64,000 nucleotides of DNA from Niveibacterium sp. 24ML (lineage in GTDB: Bacteria; Pseudomonadota; Gammaproteobacteria; Burkholderiales; Rhodocyclaceae), in the NCBI RefSeq assembly GCF_026586805.1, contig NZ_JAPFHA010000012.1:1-64000 (forward strand). The letters run 5' to 3'. The notes below the pieces were generated by a model, which saw only the letters and a program-made list of their open reading frames with translations, was not told where the DNA came from and did not search any database. Position numbers and translations under genes: made by a program. Numbering within the stretch: the first letter of the stretch is position 1; every line of letters begins with the position of its first letter. Below, one piece after another: positions 42,891-51,688 of this stretch.

Positions 42891-45374
42891 ATGGAAACGA
42901 TTACAAGCAAGTGCGTTTTGCTGAACGCTCAGGCCTCGGACAAGACGGCGGCGATCCGCCTCGCCGGGCAACTTCTGGCTGACGCGGGCTACATCGAGCC
43001 CGCCTACATCGAGAGCCTGCTCAAGCGCGAGCAGGTCGCGAACACGCTGCTCGGGGCCACGGTCGCGATCCCGCACGGCATGGTCGAAGACCGCCACCAC
43101 ATCCGCCACACCGGCGTCGCAGTGGTACAGATTCGTGGCGGCGTCGCGTGGAAGGGCGAGGACAAGGCCCGCCTGGTGGTGGCGATCGCAGCCCAGTCCG
43201 ACGAGCACATCGCGCTACTGCGCCGGCTGACACGCCTGATGCAGCGCCCCGAACGCATCGACATGCTGGTGAACACTGACGACCCGCAGCTGATCGTCAG
43301 CGCGCTCGCCGATGTTCCGGCAGCGCCGAGCTTCCCTGCGCCGGTAGCGCTGCCGTGGCCGGCGGACGCAGAAACAAGCTGGATCCTCGATTACCCGAAC
43401 GGCCTGCACGCCCGCCCCGCGACGCGCTGGGTTGAAGTGGCCAAACGCTTCGCTTGCGAGATCCGCATCATCAAGGGCGACGAGTTCGCCGACGCCAAGG
43501 CACTCACTGCCCTGCTCTCGCTCGGCGCAACGCGCGGCGAAACACTCAAGATCGCGGCGCGCGGCAACGACGCCCGCCGCTCAGTCGACGCGATGCTCGA
43601 CGTGATGAGCGCGATCTCGGCCGACGAACAAGCGGACGCCGAACGCGCCCGCCGCAACGCCATCGCTGCTCGCAAGCAAGCGCCGGACTGGACGCCGGAA
43701 GGCGCACCACAAACGCTCTACGGCCTTGGTGCAAGCCCCGGCCTCGCGGTCGGGCGCCTGGTGCGCCACGCCGCGCAACGCTTTGACGTGCAGGACGAGC
43801 CTGGCGATGTGATCGCCGACGGCGAGGCGCTCGAAGGCGCGGTGCTGCGTGTCCAGCAAGAGCTGCTTGCGCTCGAAGCCGACACCCGCACCCGCCTTGG
43901 CGCTAACGAAGCCGCGATCTTCGCCGCGCATCGCGAACTGCTCGGCGATGCCGACCTGCTGCGCGACGCGATGGTGCAGATCCTGCGCGGGCACGGCCCG
44001 GCCTGGTCCTGGCAGCATGTGGTCAAGACCCGCGTCGAAAAGCTGCAAAGCCTTGCCGACCCGCTGCTCGCCACCCGCGCCACCGATCTGCGCGATGTCA
44101 GCGAACGGGTGCTCGGCGCGCTGCTCGGCGTCAGCCGCCAGCGCATGGTGCTGAGCACGCCGACGATCCTGGTCGCCGAAGACCTCACGCCGTCCGATAC
44201 CTTGCAGCTGGACATGCGCTTCATCGTCGGCCTCGCGATCAGCGGCGGCGGCCCCACATCACATACCGCGATCCTCGCCCGCACGCTGGGCCTGCCCGCC
44301 ATTGTTGCCGCCGGCAGCGCACTGCTGGCAACACCGGAAGGCCGCAACGCGGTGCTCGACGGTTCGGTCGGCGCGATCTATCTGGATGTGGCGCGGGGGG
44401 ATCTCGACCGCGCTGGCGCGGTGGTCGCAAAACAAGCCGCCGCGCGCGAAGCACTGCGCGAGAGCCGCTACCAGCCGGCCGTCACGACTGATGGCCACAC
44501 GATCGAAATCGCCGCCAACGTCGCCAACGCCAAGCAGGCCGCTGCCGCAATCGAAGCCGGCGCGGAAGGCGTCGGCCTGATGCGTACCGAATTCCTCTTC
44601 CTTGAACGCGACACCGCGCCAGACGAAGACGAGCAATACCGCATCTACCGCGACATGACCGAGGTAATGGCCGGCCGCCCGCTGATCATCCGCACGCTGG
44701 ACATCGGTGGCGACAAGCAGGTGCCCTACCTGAACCTGCCCAAGGAAGAGAACCCCTTCCTCGGCGTGCGCGGCGCCCGCCTGTTGCTGACACGCCAGGA
44801 TCTGCTCTACACCCAGCTGCGTGCGCTCTATCGCGCCGCCAAGCATGGCCCGATCAAGATCATGTTCCCGATGGTCACCCACACCAGCGAGATCGAAGCG
44901 CTGCGCGCCCACTGTTCTCGCGCCCGCGTCCAGGTCGATGGTCCGGTGGTGCCGGTTGGCATCATGGTGGAAGTTCCCGCCGTCGCCGTGATGGCTGACC
45001 GTTTCGCGCCGCTGGTGGACTTCTTCTCGATCGGCACCAACGACCTCACGCAATACACGCTGGCGATCGACCGCCAGCACCCCGAGCTTGCCGCGCAGGC
45101 AGACAGCCTCCACCCGGCAGTGCTCGCGCTGATCGCATCAACCGTGCGTGCCGCCAAGGCCGCAGGCACCTGGGTTGGCGTGTGCGGCGGGCTGGCGGGT
45201 GATCCGCTCGGCGCCCGCATCCTCACCGGCCTCGGTGTCGATGAGTTGTCGATGAGCGCGCAGGACGTTGCCTCTGTGAAAGCCGCGCTGCGCGGCGATT
45301 CCTACGCCGCGATGCAAGCACTTGCCGAACGCGCGATTGCCGCAAGCACCCCTGACGAGATCCGCGCGCTATGA
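42891..45374 (+). CDS. fruB: Fructose PTS fusion protein: EIIA-HPr-enzyme I
   Basis: An 827-residue phosphotransferase with three modules. EIIA(Fru) covers about residues 1-145 with the active His62 in VAIPHGMVEDR; HPr covers about 160-250 with His173 in NGLHARPATRW; enzyme I covers about 275-827 with phospho-His458 in GGGPTSHTAILARTLGLPA and the PEP-binding VGLMRTEFLFLER and FFSIGTNDLTQYTL segments. It carries phosphate from PEP to FruA within one polypeptide. GGAG precedes the ATG, and its TGA overlaps fruK by four bases. Confidence 0.96.
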   Translation: METITSKCVLLNAQASDKTAAIRLAGQLLADAGYIEPAYIESLLKREQVANTLLGATVAIPHGMVEDRHHIRHTGVAVVQIRGGVAWKGEDKARLVVAIAAQSDEHIALLRRLTRLMQRPERIDMLVNTDDPQLIVSALADVPAAPSFPAPVALPWPADAETSWILDYPNGLHARPATRWVEVAKRFACEIRIIKGDEFADAKALTALLSLGATRGETLKIAARGNDARRSVDAMLDVMSAISADEQADAERARRNAIAARKQAPDWTPEGAPQTLYGLGASPGLAVGRLVRHAAQRFDVQDEPGDVIADGEALEGAVLRVQQELLALEADTRTRLGANEAAIFAAHRELLGDADLLRDAMVQILRGHGPAWSWQHVVKTRVEKLQSLADPLLATRATDLRDVSERVLGALLGVSRQRMVLSTPTILVAEDLTPSDTLQLDMRFIVGLAISGGGPTSHTAILARTLGLPAIVAAGSALLATPEGRNAVLDGSVGAIYLDVARGDLDRAGAVVAKQAAAREALRESRYQPAVTTDGHTIEIAANVANAKQAAAAIEAGAEGVGLMRTEFLFLERDTAPDEDEQYRIYRDMTEVMAGRPLIIRTLDIGGDKQVPYLNLPKEENPFLGVRGARLLLTRQDLLYTQLRALYRAAKHGPIKIMFPMVTHTSEIEALRAHCSRARVQVDGPVVPVGIMVEVPAVAVMADRFAPLVDFFSIGTNDLTQYTLAIDRQHPELAAQADSLHPAVLALIASTVRAAKAAGTWVGVCGGLAGDPLGARILTGLGVDELSMSAQDVASVKAALRGDSYAAMQALAERAIAASTPDEIRAL

Positions 45375-46351
45375 CTACAAAGACACCCAAACGCGCACCA
45401 ACGGTGCTGACGATCACGCTCAACCCGGCGCTCGACCACACGGTCGAAGTCAGCGGCCTGCAGGTCGGTGAAGTGAACCGCGCGCTCAAGATGCAGGTAG
45501 ACGTGGGCGGCAAGGGAATCAACGTCGCCTCATGCCTGGCGGACTTCCGTGTCGCCACCGCGGTGAGTGGCCTGCTCGGCAGCGAGAACGCCGCGCTGTT
45601 CGAAACACTTTTCGACGCCAAGCACATCGAGAACCACTTCCACTACCTCCCCGGTCTCACCCGCATCAATACCAAACTGGTGGACCGTGCCAGCGGCGAA
45701 ACGACCGATGTGAACATGCCCGGCCCCTGCCTGGCGGCAGACGCCATGGCAGCGGCAAACGCGCATCTCGACGACTGCTTCGCCACCCTGCTGCCGCATG
45801 CCGGCTGGGTGGTGCTGGCGGGCAGCCTGCCGCCCGGTTGGCCGGCCGAGACCTACGCGCGCCTGATCACCGCCGCCCACAGCCACGGCGCCCAAGTCGT
45901 GCTCGATGCCAGCGGCGCCGCATTGAGCGCAGCGATTGCAGCCGGGCCGGACATCGCCAAACCCAACCGCAGCGAGCTGGCCGAACTGGTGGGCCATGCC
46001 CTGCCCGACACGGCAGCGGTCGTCGCCGCCGCGCGCACGCTGCTGCAGAACAACGCCGCACTGCGCATGCTCGTCGTGTCGATGGGTGGCGACGGCGCAC
46101 TCTTTATCAAGCGCGAAGAATCGGTGCTGGCCCACCCGGCGCCGATTGAACCACTCAGCACCGTCGGCGCGGGCGACGCCATGGTTGCAGGCATCGTTGC
46201 CGCAACGCTGGAAGGCGCAAGCCTGACCCAGACCGCGCGCCTCGCGACCGCATTCTCCGCCGCGAAACTGCAGCGCCTCGGCCCGCACCTGCCCGCACCC
46301 GAGCTCGTGCGCGATCTGGCCGAGAACATCACGACCAACACGCTTGCCTGA
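45371..46351 (+). CDS. fruK: 1-phosphofructokinase
   Basis: A 326-residue PfkB-family kinase that converts fructose 1-phosphate to fructose 1,6-bisphosphate. Motifs are LNPALDHTVEVSGL at the start, VGGKGINVASCLADF, GSLPPGWPAETYA, and the catalytic anion-hole/Asp site TVGAGDAMVAGIVAA. Translationally coupled to fruB (ATGA) and followed 42 bases later by fruA. Confidence 0.96.
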   Translation: MTTKTPKRAPTVLTITLNPALDHTVEVSGLQVGEVNRALKMQVDVGGKGINVASCLADFRVATAVSGLLGSENAALFETLFDAKHIENHFHYLPGLTRINTKLVDRASGETTDVNMPGPCLAADAMAAANAHLDDCFATLLPHAGWVVLAGSLPPGWPAETYARLITAAHSHGAQVVLDASGAALSAAIAAGPDIAKPNRSELAELVGHALPDTAAVVAAARTLLQNNAALRMLVVSMGGDGALFIKREESVLAHPAPIEPLSTVGAGDAMVAGIVAATLEGASLTQTARLATAFSAAKLQRLGPHLPAPELVRDLAENITTNTLA

Positions 46352-46393
46352 CCCCGAACAGCACACACCGCACACCACACGAGGAGATCCACC

Positions 46394-48145
46394 ATGTCAC
46401 GAATTGTCGCCGTGACCGCCTGCCCCACCGGCATCGCGCACACCTTCATGGCCGCCGAAGCGCTTGAACAAGCTGCTGCGCGGCTGGGCCATGAAATCCG
46501 CGTCGAGACCCAGGGCTCAGTCGGTACCCGCAACATGCTCAGCGACGCGGATATCGCCGCCGCTGACTTCGTTATCATCGCCGCCGACACGCAGGTGCCG
46601 AAAGAACGCTTTGCCGGAAAACGTATTGTCGAAGTGGCCACCGCACCGGCGATCCGCGATGCCGACGGCCTGATCCGCCATGCAGTCGTCGGTACCCCGA
46701 ACGCCACCAGCGTATCGTCCCCCGCTGCCGCCCCGGCGCCCCGGGATCCGTCGCTGCCGCAGATTGTCGCGATCACCTCCTGCCCCACCGGCATCGCCCA
46801 CACTTTCATGGCCGCCGAGGGCCTGGAAGGCGGCGCCAAGGCGGTCGGTCGCACGATCAAGGTCGAAACCCAGGGCTCGGTTGGCGCGCAGAACGGCCTC
46901 ACCGCCGCAGAAATCGCCAATGCAGAGATCGTCGTGATCGCCGCCGACACCAAGGTCGACAAGACCCGCTTCGCCGGCAAGCGCATCTACGAAACCAACA
47001 CCAAGGCCGCGATCAACGACGGCGCCGGACTGATCCGCACCGCGCTCACCGAAGCGCGCACCGGCGCCGCGCAGGACCCCGCCGAGCAGGTCAAGGAAGC
47101 CAAGGCGCAACAGGCCGCCGCCCGCACCGGTGCCTACAAGCACCTGATGACCGGCGTGTCTTTCATGATCCCCTTCGTCGTTGCCGGCGGCTTGCTGATC
47201 GCGCTCGGTTTCGCACTGGGCGGCATCTATGTCTATGAAGACGCCAACAAGGGCACGCTGGGCTGGACGCTGTTCACGATTGGCGCCAAGAGCGGCTTCG
47301 CGCTGATGGTGCCGATTCTGGCTGGCTACATCGCGCACTCGATCGCGGACCGACCCGGCCTCGCGCCGGGCATGATCGGCGGCATGATCGCCGCATCGAT
47401 CGGTGCGGGCTTCCTCGGCGGTATCGCGGCAGGCTTCCTCGCGGGTTACACGGTCAAGTTCCTCAACGACAAGATCCAGCTCGGACGCAACCTCGACGGC
47501 CTCAAGCCGGTGCTGATCCTGCCGCTGCTCGGCACCACCATCGTCGGGCTGCTGATGTACTACGTGGTCGGCGAGCCGGTGGCCGTGGTGCTCGCCGCGA
47601 TCACCGCCTGGCTGAAGGGTCTGCAGGGTTCCAGCGCCGTGTTCCTCGGCCTGCTGCTCGGTTCGATGATGGCCTTCGACATGGGCGGCCCGATCAACAA
47701 GGCGGCCTATGCCTTCGCGACCGGCCTGATCGCCAGTGATGTGTTCGCACCGATGGCCGCCGTGATGGCTGCCGGCATGACCCCGCCGCTGGGCATCGCG
47801 CTCGCAACCGTGCTTTTCAAGAACCGCTTTTCGGCAGACGAACGTGAAGCCGGCAAGGCCACTGCGGTGCTGGGCATCGCCTTCATCACGGAAGGTGCGA
47901 TCCCCTTCGCGGCAAAAGATCCGCTGCGCGTGATCCCGGCACTGGTGGCCGGCTCGGCCACCGCTGGTGCGCTGTCGATGGTGCTCGGCTGCACGCTGCG
48001 CGTGCCGCACGGTGGCGTGTTCGTATTGCCAATTCCGAATGCCGTGAGCAACCTCGGTGGCTACCTGGTCGCCATCGTTGCCGGCACCGTCGTCACAGCC
48101 TTGGCACTGTATGCACTGAAAAAACCGATCGAAGCGCGCACCTGA
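46394..48145 (+). CDS. fruA: Fructose PTS permease, EIIB-EIIB-EIIC
   Basis: A 583-residue membrane permease. Two EIIB domains occur in tandem, each with an intact phosphocysteine motif: [14 protein letters not shown] (Cys10) and [14 protein letters not shown] (Cys130). The EIIC domain (about 240-580) has about nine helices and PTS-Fru signatures such as [20 protein letters not shown] and [14 protein letters not shown]. It imports fructose as fructose 1-phosphate. GAGGAGAT precedes the ATG, and a terminator follows the stop. Confidence 0.96.
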   Translation: MSRIVAVTACPTGIAHTFMAAEALEQAAARLGHEIRVETQGSVGTRNMLSDADIAAADFVIIAADTQVPKERFAGKRIVEVATAPAIRDADGLIRHAVVGTPNATSVSSPAAAPAPRDPSLPQIVAITSCPTGIAHTFMAAEGLEGGAKAVGRTIKVETQGSVGAQNGLTAAEIANAEIVVIAADTKVDKTRFAGKRIYETNTKAAINDGAGLIRTALTEARTGAAQDPAEQVKEAKAQQAAARTGAYKHLMTGVSFMIPFVVAGGLLIALGFALGGIYVYEDANKGTLGWTLFTIGAKSGFALMVPILAGYIAHSIADRPGLAPGMIGGMIAASIGAGFLGGIAAGFLAGYTVKFLNDKIQLGRNLDGLKPVLILPLLGTTIVGLLMYYVVGEPVAVVLAAITAWLKGLQGSSAVFLGLLLGSMMAFDMGGPINKAAYAFATGLIASDVFAPMAAVMAAGMTPPLGIALATVLFKNRFSADEREAGKATAVLGIAFITEGAIPFAAKDPLRVIPALVAGSATAGALSMVLGCTLRVPHGGVFVLPIPNAVSNLGGYLVAIVAGTVVTALALYALKKPIEART

Positions 48146-48162
48146 ACCCGCGCCACCCACTC

Positions 48163-48195
48163 AACGCCCGCCGGCCTCGGCCGCGGGCGTTTTTC
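48163..48195 (+). terminator. Terminator after fruA
   Basis: AACGCCCGC pairs with GCGGGCGTT around an 11-base loop that can itself pair (CGG/CCG), followed by TTTTCGTTT. It ends the fruBKA operon 18 bases after the stop codon. Confidence 0.88.
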
Positions 48196-48314
48196 GTTTG
48201 CTGCGCGTCCACACCTCTCGTGTGGATAGACACGCGACCGCGCGCCATTGCGCCAGTATCATCGCGGCATCGGCGCCGCACCGCGATGCCCCCGCTACCG
48301 CACTGGAGAACAAC

Positions 48315-49502
48315 ATGGCTCAAGAGAACGTCAGCATGGCGCTTTTCTGTGACTTCGAAAACGTGGCCCTCGGTGTGCGCGACGCCAAGTACGAGAAGTT
48401 CGACATCAAGCCGGTGCTCGAACGCCTGCTGCTCAAGGGCAGCATCGTCGTCAAGAAAGCTTACTGCGACTGGGATCGCTACAAGACCTTCAAGGCCACG
48501 ATGCACGAGGCCAACTTCGAGCTGATCGAGATTCCGCATGTGCGTCAGTCGGGCAAGAACTCCGCCGACATCCGCCTCGTCGTCGATGCACTGGACCTCT
48601 GCTACACCAAGGCCCACGTGAACACCTTCGTCATCATCAGCGGCGATTCCGACTTCTCGCCGCTGGTATCGAAGCTGCGCGAGAACGCCAAGCAGGTCAT
48701 CGGCATCGGGGTGAAACAATCGACTTCCGACCTGCTGATCGCCAACTGCGACGAGTTCATTTTCTACGACGATCTGGTGCGCGAGAGCCAGCGCACCGCC
48801 GCCAAACGCGACACGCGCGAGGCGCCGCAAACGAACCGCCGCTCGCCAGAGGAAGAAAAACGTCGCAAGGACGAACTCGAAGCGCGCAAGAGCCAGGCGA
48901 TCGACATCGCGGTGCAGACCTTCGACGCGCTGGTCTCCGAACGCGGCGACAGCGGCAAGATCTGGGCCTCGGTGCTGAAGGAAGCCATCAAACGCCGCAA
49001 GCCCGATTTCAACGAGTCCTACAGCGGCTTCCGCGCCTTCGGCAACCTGCTCGAAGAGGCGCAAGCACGCGGCCTGCTGGAATTTGGCCGCGACGAAAAA
49101 TCGGGCGCTTATGTGTATCGCAGTGGCACATCGGCCGTGCTCGATTCACCGCGCGAGCGCCCGAACGCCAAGCCCGCAAAGCAGGAGCCAGCAAGCCACG
49201 AGGCACAGCCACCGCTCGAAGCGGCCTCCAAACCTGAGCCACGCCGCAAGGGACGTGGCACCCGCAAAGCGAGCGAAAAACAGGCCAGCGCACCGGCAGA
49301 GCAAGCAATGCTTGAAACCCCGCCGGCGGTACCGCAGCCCGCCGCGCCGCAGCCGCAGGCAGCCATCGCGGCAGAGGAACCGAAAGCCCTCGACCCCCCC
49401 GCCGCAACGGACGAGAAGCCCGCCAAGCGCGCGCGCAAACCCTCGGAGCGGACCCGGCGCACACGCAAGTCCGCAAGCAGCGCAGACGATACGTCCAGCT
49501 AG
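48315..49502 (+). CDS. NYN (PIN-like) domain protein with C-terminal LOTUS/OST-HTH-like region
   Basis: A 395-residue protein. Residues 1-160 form a NYN domain, a PIN-like nuclease fold, with acidic residues in ALFCDFENVALG, KNSADIRLVVDALDL and FVIISGDSDFSPLVSKLRE at the expected metal-binding places. After a charged linker, about 200-280 (QTFDALVSERGDSGKIWASV, FRAFGNLLEEAQARGLLEF) resembles the OST-HTH/LOTUS RNA-binding domain. The last 110 residues are low-complexity, rich in Ala, Pro, Lys and Arg. An RNA-processing role is inferred. GGAGAA precedes ATG 48315. Confidence 0.85.
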   Translation: MAQENVSMALFCDFENVALGVRDAKYEKFDIKPVLERLLLKGSIVVKKAYCDWDRYKTFKATMHEANFELIEIPHVRQSGKNSADIRLVVDALDLCYTKAHVNTFVIISGDSDFSPLVSKLRENAKQVIGIGVKQSTSDLLIANCDEFIFYDDLVRESQRTAAKRDTREAPQTNRRSPEEEKRRKDELEARKSQAIDIAVQTFDALVSERGDSGKIWASVLKEAIKRRKPDFNESYSGFRAFGNLLEEAQARGLLEFGRDEKSGAYVYRSGTSAVLDSPRERPNAKPAKQEPASHEAQPPLEAASKPEPRRKGRGTRKASEKQASAPAEQAMLETPPAVPQPAAPQPQAAIAAEEPKALDPPAATDEKPAKRARKPSERTRRTRKSASSADDTSS

Positions 49503-49550
49503 CCCCACCGCGCAGGCGTGGGCCCGCCCGCTCTGTTGCGGCGGCGGGCG

Positions 49551-50015
49551 CTACTGGCCCTCTGCAAAACCATGCTGGCGCCAGGCCTCGTAGGCCACCA
49601 ATGCCACGGTGTTCGAAAGGTTGATGCTGCGATTGCCCGGCAGCATCGGCACCCGCAAGCAGTGTTCCGGCGCAAACTCGTCGCGAATCGTCTGTGGCAG
49701 TCCGCTGGTTTCGCAACCGAACACCAGCACGTCACCGGCTTGAAAGGCGATGCGGTCGTAACGCACGGTGCCACGTGAAGTCAGTGCGAAGAAACGCCTG
49801 CCCGCCAGGGCCGCACGACATGCGGCCCAGTCGGGATGGACGGTGACATGCGTCAGATCGTGGTAGTCGAGGCCGGCTCGTCTGAGGTGCTTGTCGGACA
49901 AATCGAAGCCGAGCGGCTCAACCAGATGCAAACGCGCCCCAAGGTTGGCGCTCAACCGGATCGCATTGCCCGTGTTGGGCGGGATCTCCGGGTGGACGAG
50001 GACGATTTCCAGCAT
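49551..50015 (-). CDS. trmL: tRNA (cytidine(34)-2-prime-O)-methyltransferase
   Basis: A 154-residue SPOUT methyltransferase that modifies the wobble base of tRNA-Leu. The N-terminal motif MLEIVLVHPEIPPNTGNAIRL is split here as VHPEIPPNTGNAIR; the knot region has VLVFGCETSGLP and the SAM-binding MLPGNRSINLSNTVALVAYE segment (seen as NRSINLSNTVALVAYE). It follows the cupin gene with a three-base gap and is likely cotranscribed. Confidence 0.95.
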   Translation of the reverse strand: MLEIVLVHPEIPPNTGNAIRLSANLGARLHLVEPLGFDLSDKHLRRAGLDYHDLTHVTVHPDWAACRAALAGRRFFALTSRGTVRYDRIAFQAGDVLVFGCETSGLPQTIRDEFAPEHCLRVPMLPGNRSINLSNTVALVAYEAWRQHGFAEGQ

Positions 50016-50018
50016 GGC

Positions 50019-50495
50019 TCAGCTCACCCTTGCCCTCAAGGCGTCCATCCACGCCTGTACTTCGGGCGTGCCGTCACGGGGCGCCCAGGGTGCAAAGTCT
50101 TCCGGGGCAAACGGCACATAAGGGCCACCCTTGATTTCGATGAACACCGAGGCGGGTTCCAGCGCCACGATGGCATGCCAGGTGCCCAAGGGCACGTGAA
50201 TCCCGAAGGCATCGGCCCCCGCACTCACACGAGCCGCGCGTGTGACCATGCCCGCGTCGTCAAACTCGAACACGCCGAGACTGCCGCGCACCACGATCAG
50301 CGTTTCTTCCTTGCCGGGCTGAAGGTGCCGATGCGGTGGAACATAGCTGTCCGGTTCCATCGCGTTGAAGAAGCGCTGCGTCAGCTCGTCGGTCGACGCA
50401 TGCAGATTCAGGTTCTTGCGGCGGCGCGGCGAGGCGCGCGCGGCATCAATTGCCGGTGCGAGCAACGCGGTATCAAGCAACAGGCTGCGACTCAT
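50019..50495 (-). CDS. WbuC-like cupin-fold protein
   Basis: A 158-residue single-cupin protein. The N-terminal NLNLHASTDELTQRFFNAMEPDSYVPPHRH segment (seen as FFNAMEPDSYVPPHRH) supplies metal-binding histidines, followed by KEETLIVVRGSLGVFEFDD and a late GTWHAIVALEP His. This matches WbuC proteins, often found in O-antigen clusters, though no such cluster is present here; substrate unknown. I chose ATG 50495 (MSRSLLLDT). Confidence 0.82.
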   Translation of the reverse strand: MSRSLLLDTALLAPAIDAARASPRRRKNLNLHASTDELTQRFFNAMEPDSYVPPHRHLQPGKEETLIVVRGSLGVFEFDDAGMVTRAARVSAGADAFGIHVPLGTWHAIVALEPASVFIEIKGGPYVPFAPEDFAPWAPRDGTPEVQAWMDALRARVS

Positions 50496-50518
50496 CCATC
50501 CACTCCCACAACGAAAAC

Positions 50519-50538
50519 GGGCGCCCAGAGGCGCCCGC
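50519..50538 (-). terminator. Hairpin after the outer-membrane barrel gene
   Basis: GGGCGCC pairs with GGCGCCC around a short loop; read on the minus strand the arm is followed by GTTTTCGTT. It is about 20 bases past the stop of the barrel gene and probably ends its transcript. Confidence 0.6.
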
Positions 50539-50557
50539 CATGCTTGCGTGCCGGAAA

Positions 50558-51220
50558 TCAGAAACCGACGGTGATCCCGATATTGGCAACCGGGTAGTAC
50601 TTCAGGCCGGCGATGTCGTTTGCCAGACGCTCTTCTTCCGCCTGAACATCGCTCTGCAGCTTGGAGCATGCAGGCGTGCCGGCGATGGCCGGGGCGCAGT
50701 TCGCGGTCAGGCTTGCAGTCGGCGAGCCCTGGAAGATCACGCCCAGGTCGAAGTAGAAGTTCACGCCCGCCGTCGCAACGTTGCCGTAACCAATGCCCAG
50801 GTAAGGCGCAGCCTTGTTGCCGACCTTCACTTCGCCTTCGATCGAACCAACCGCATTTGCGTTGTAGGTATTGCCGTTGAGCGTGTATGTACCCCCCACC
50901 GGCACGCTGGTCACGTTGACACGGTTGTCGTTGAACACGAAACCGCCCGTCACGCGGAAGGGGCCAAGCGGACTCCAGTCAAGCAATGCGCTGAGGTTGG
51001 AGAGCTTGAGCTTGCCGTCGTACTTCATGTCGGTTGCTTCAACGTCCATGCCGTAGTCGAGCCACGAGTAACCGATGCGGGCGAGCAGCGTCGGCGCGAT
51101 GCTGAAGCCGAAATCACCCCCCAATCCAGTCGTACCCGCCCTGACCCCAACACCAACGGCCTGGGCTTGTCCAGCGGCAGCGAGGCCGGCAATCACGAGT
51201 GCAATGCGCAGAGTTTTCAT
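50558..51220 (-). CDS. Outer-membrane beta-barrel protein
   Basis: A 220-residue protein with a signal peptide (MKTLRIALVIAGLAAAGQAQA) and alternating amphipathic strands ending in a C-terminal Phe (VANIGITVGF), the mark of outer-membrane barrels. The pattern (ARIGYSWLDYGMDVEATDMKYDGKL, YLGIGYGN) suggests a small eight-stranded barrel; it is not a clear OmpW. Two cysteines lie in a late loop (TANCAPAIAGTPACSKL), possibly a disulfide. Function unknown. Confidence 0.8.
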   Translation of the reverse strand: MKTLRIALVIAGLAAAGQAQAVGVGVRAGTTGLGGDFGFSIAPTLLARIGYSWLDYGMDVEATDMKYDGKLKLSNLSALLDWSPLGPFRVTGGFVFNDNRVNVTSVPVGGTYTLNGNTYNANAVGSIEGEVKVGNKAAPYLGIGYGNVATAGVNFYFDLGVIFQGSPTASLTANCAPAIAGTPACSKLQSDVQAEEERLANDIAGLKYYPVANIGITVGF

Positions 51221-51343
51221 TTTTCAAAGCATCCAGAATTCGGTGCGCGATTATCGCCCCAAAGCCGGCCGGCAGCGCGACTAGCGTCGCGCGAATACAA
51301 CGACCAGCGCGTCAGCGCTGCGGACAAGCTCGTCCGGGGCGAG

Positions 51344-51661
51344 TCAATGCGCAATTTTCAGGGTGATGACGCCCGCGATGATCAGCGCCACCCCGAGGTA
51401 ACGCAAGAACGAGGAAGGGTCACCGAAATACAGCACACCCACGGCGAAGGTGCCGGCAGCCCCGATCCCGGTCCAGACGGCATACGCGGTACCAATCGGA
51501 ATGTGCCGCTGGGCAAGCCAGAGCATGAAGCCCGATGCACCCATGAAGCCCACCGCGATTGCGATGCCGGGCAAGCGATTCGCTGGCGTTTGCGCCAGCT
51601 TCAGACCCACCGGCCAGCCAATCTCGAACAAGCCCGCGAGTAGCAGATAAACCCAACTCAT
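51344..51661 (-). CDS. Small multidrug resistance (SMR) transporter, SugE/Gdx-like
   Basis: A 105-residue four-helix protein. The first helix has the essential Glu in LLAGLFEIGWPVGLKL; the WPVGLK context and GFMLWLAQRHIPIGTAYAVWTGIGAAG resemble the SugE/Gdx branch, which exports guanidinium or quaternary cations, rather than EmrE. No guanidine riboswitch is evident upstream. It lies 27 bases after the outer-membrane efflux gene on the same strand, so it may be the last gene of the efflux operon. Confidence 0.88.
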   Translation of the reverse strand: MSWVYLLLAGLFEIGWPVGLKLAQTPANRLPGIAIAVGFMGASGFMLWLAQRHIPIGTAYAVWTGIGAAGTFAVGVLYFGDPSSFLRYLGVALIIAGVITLKIAH

Positions 51662-51688
51662 GCAGTGGCCCCCAGTCCAGGCGCAGGA

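Noticed and set aside
46517-48160. A 547-codon open frame on the - strand
   Set aside because: It is antisense to fruA and made of Gly, Arg, His and Gln-rich sequence typical of a shadow frame.
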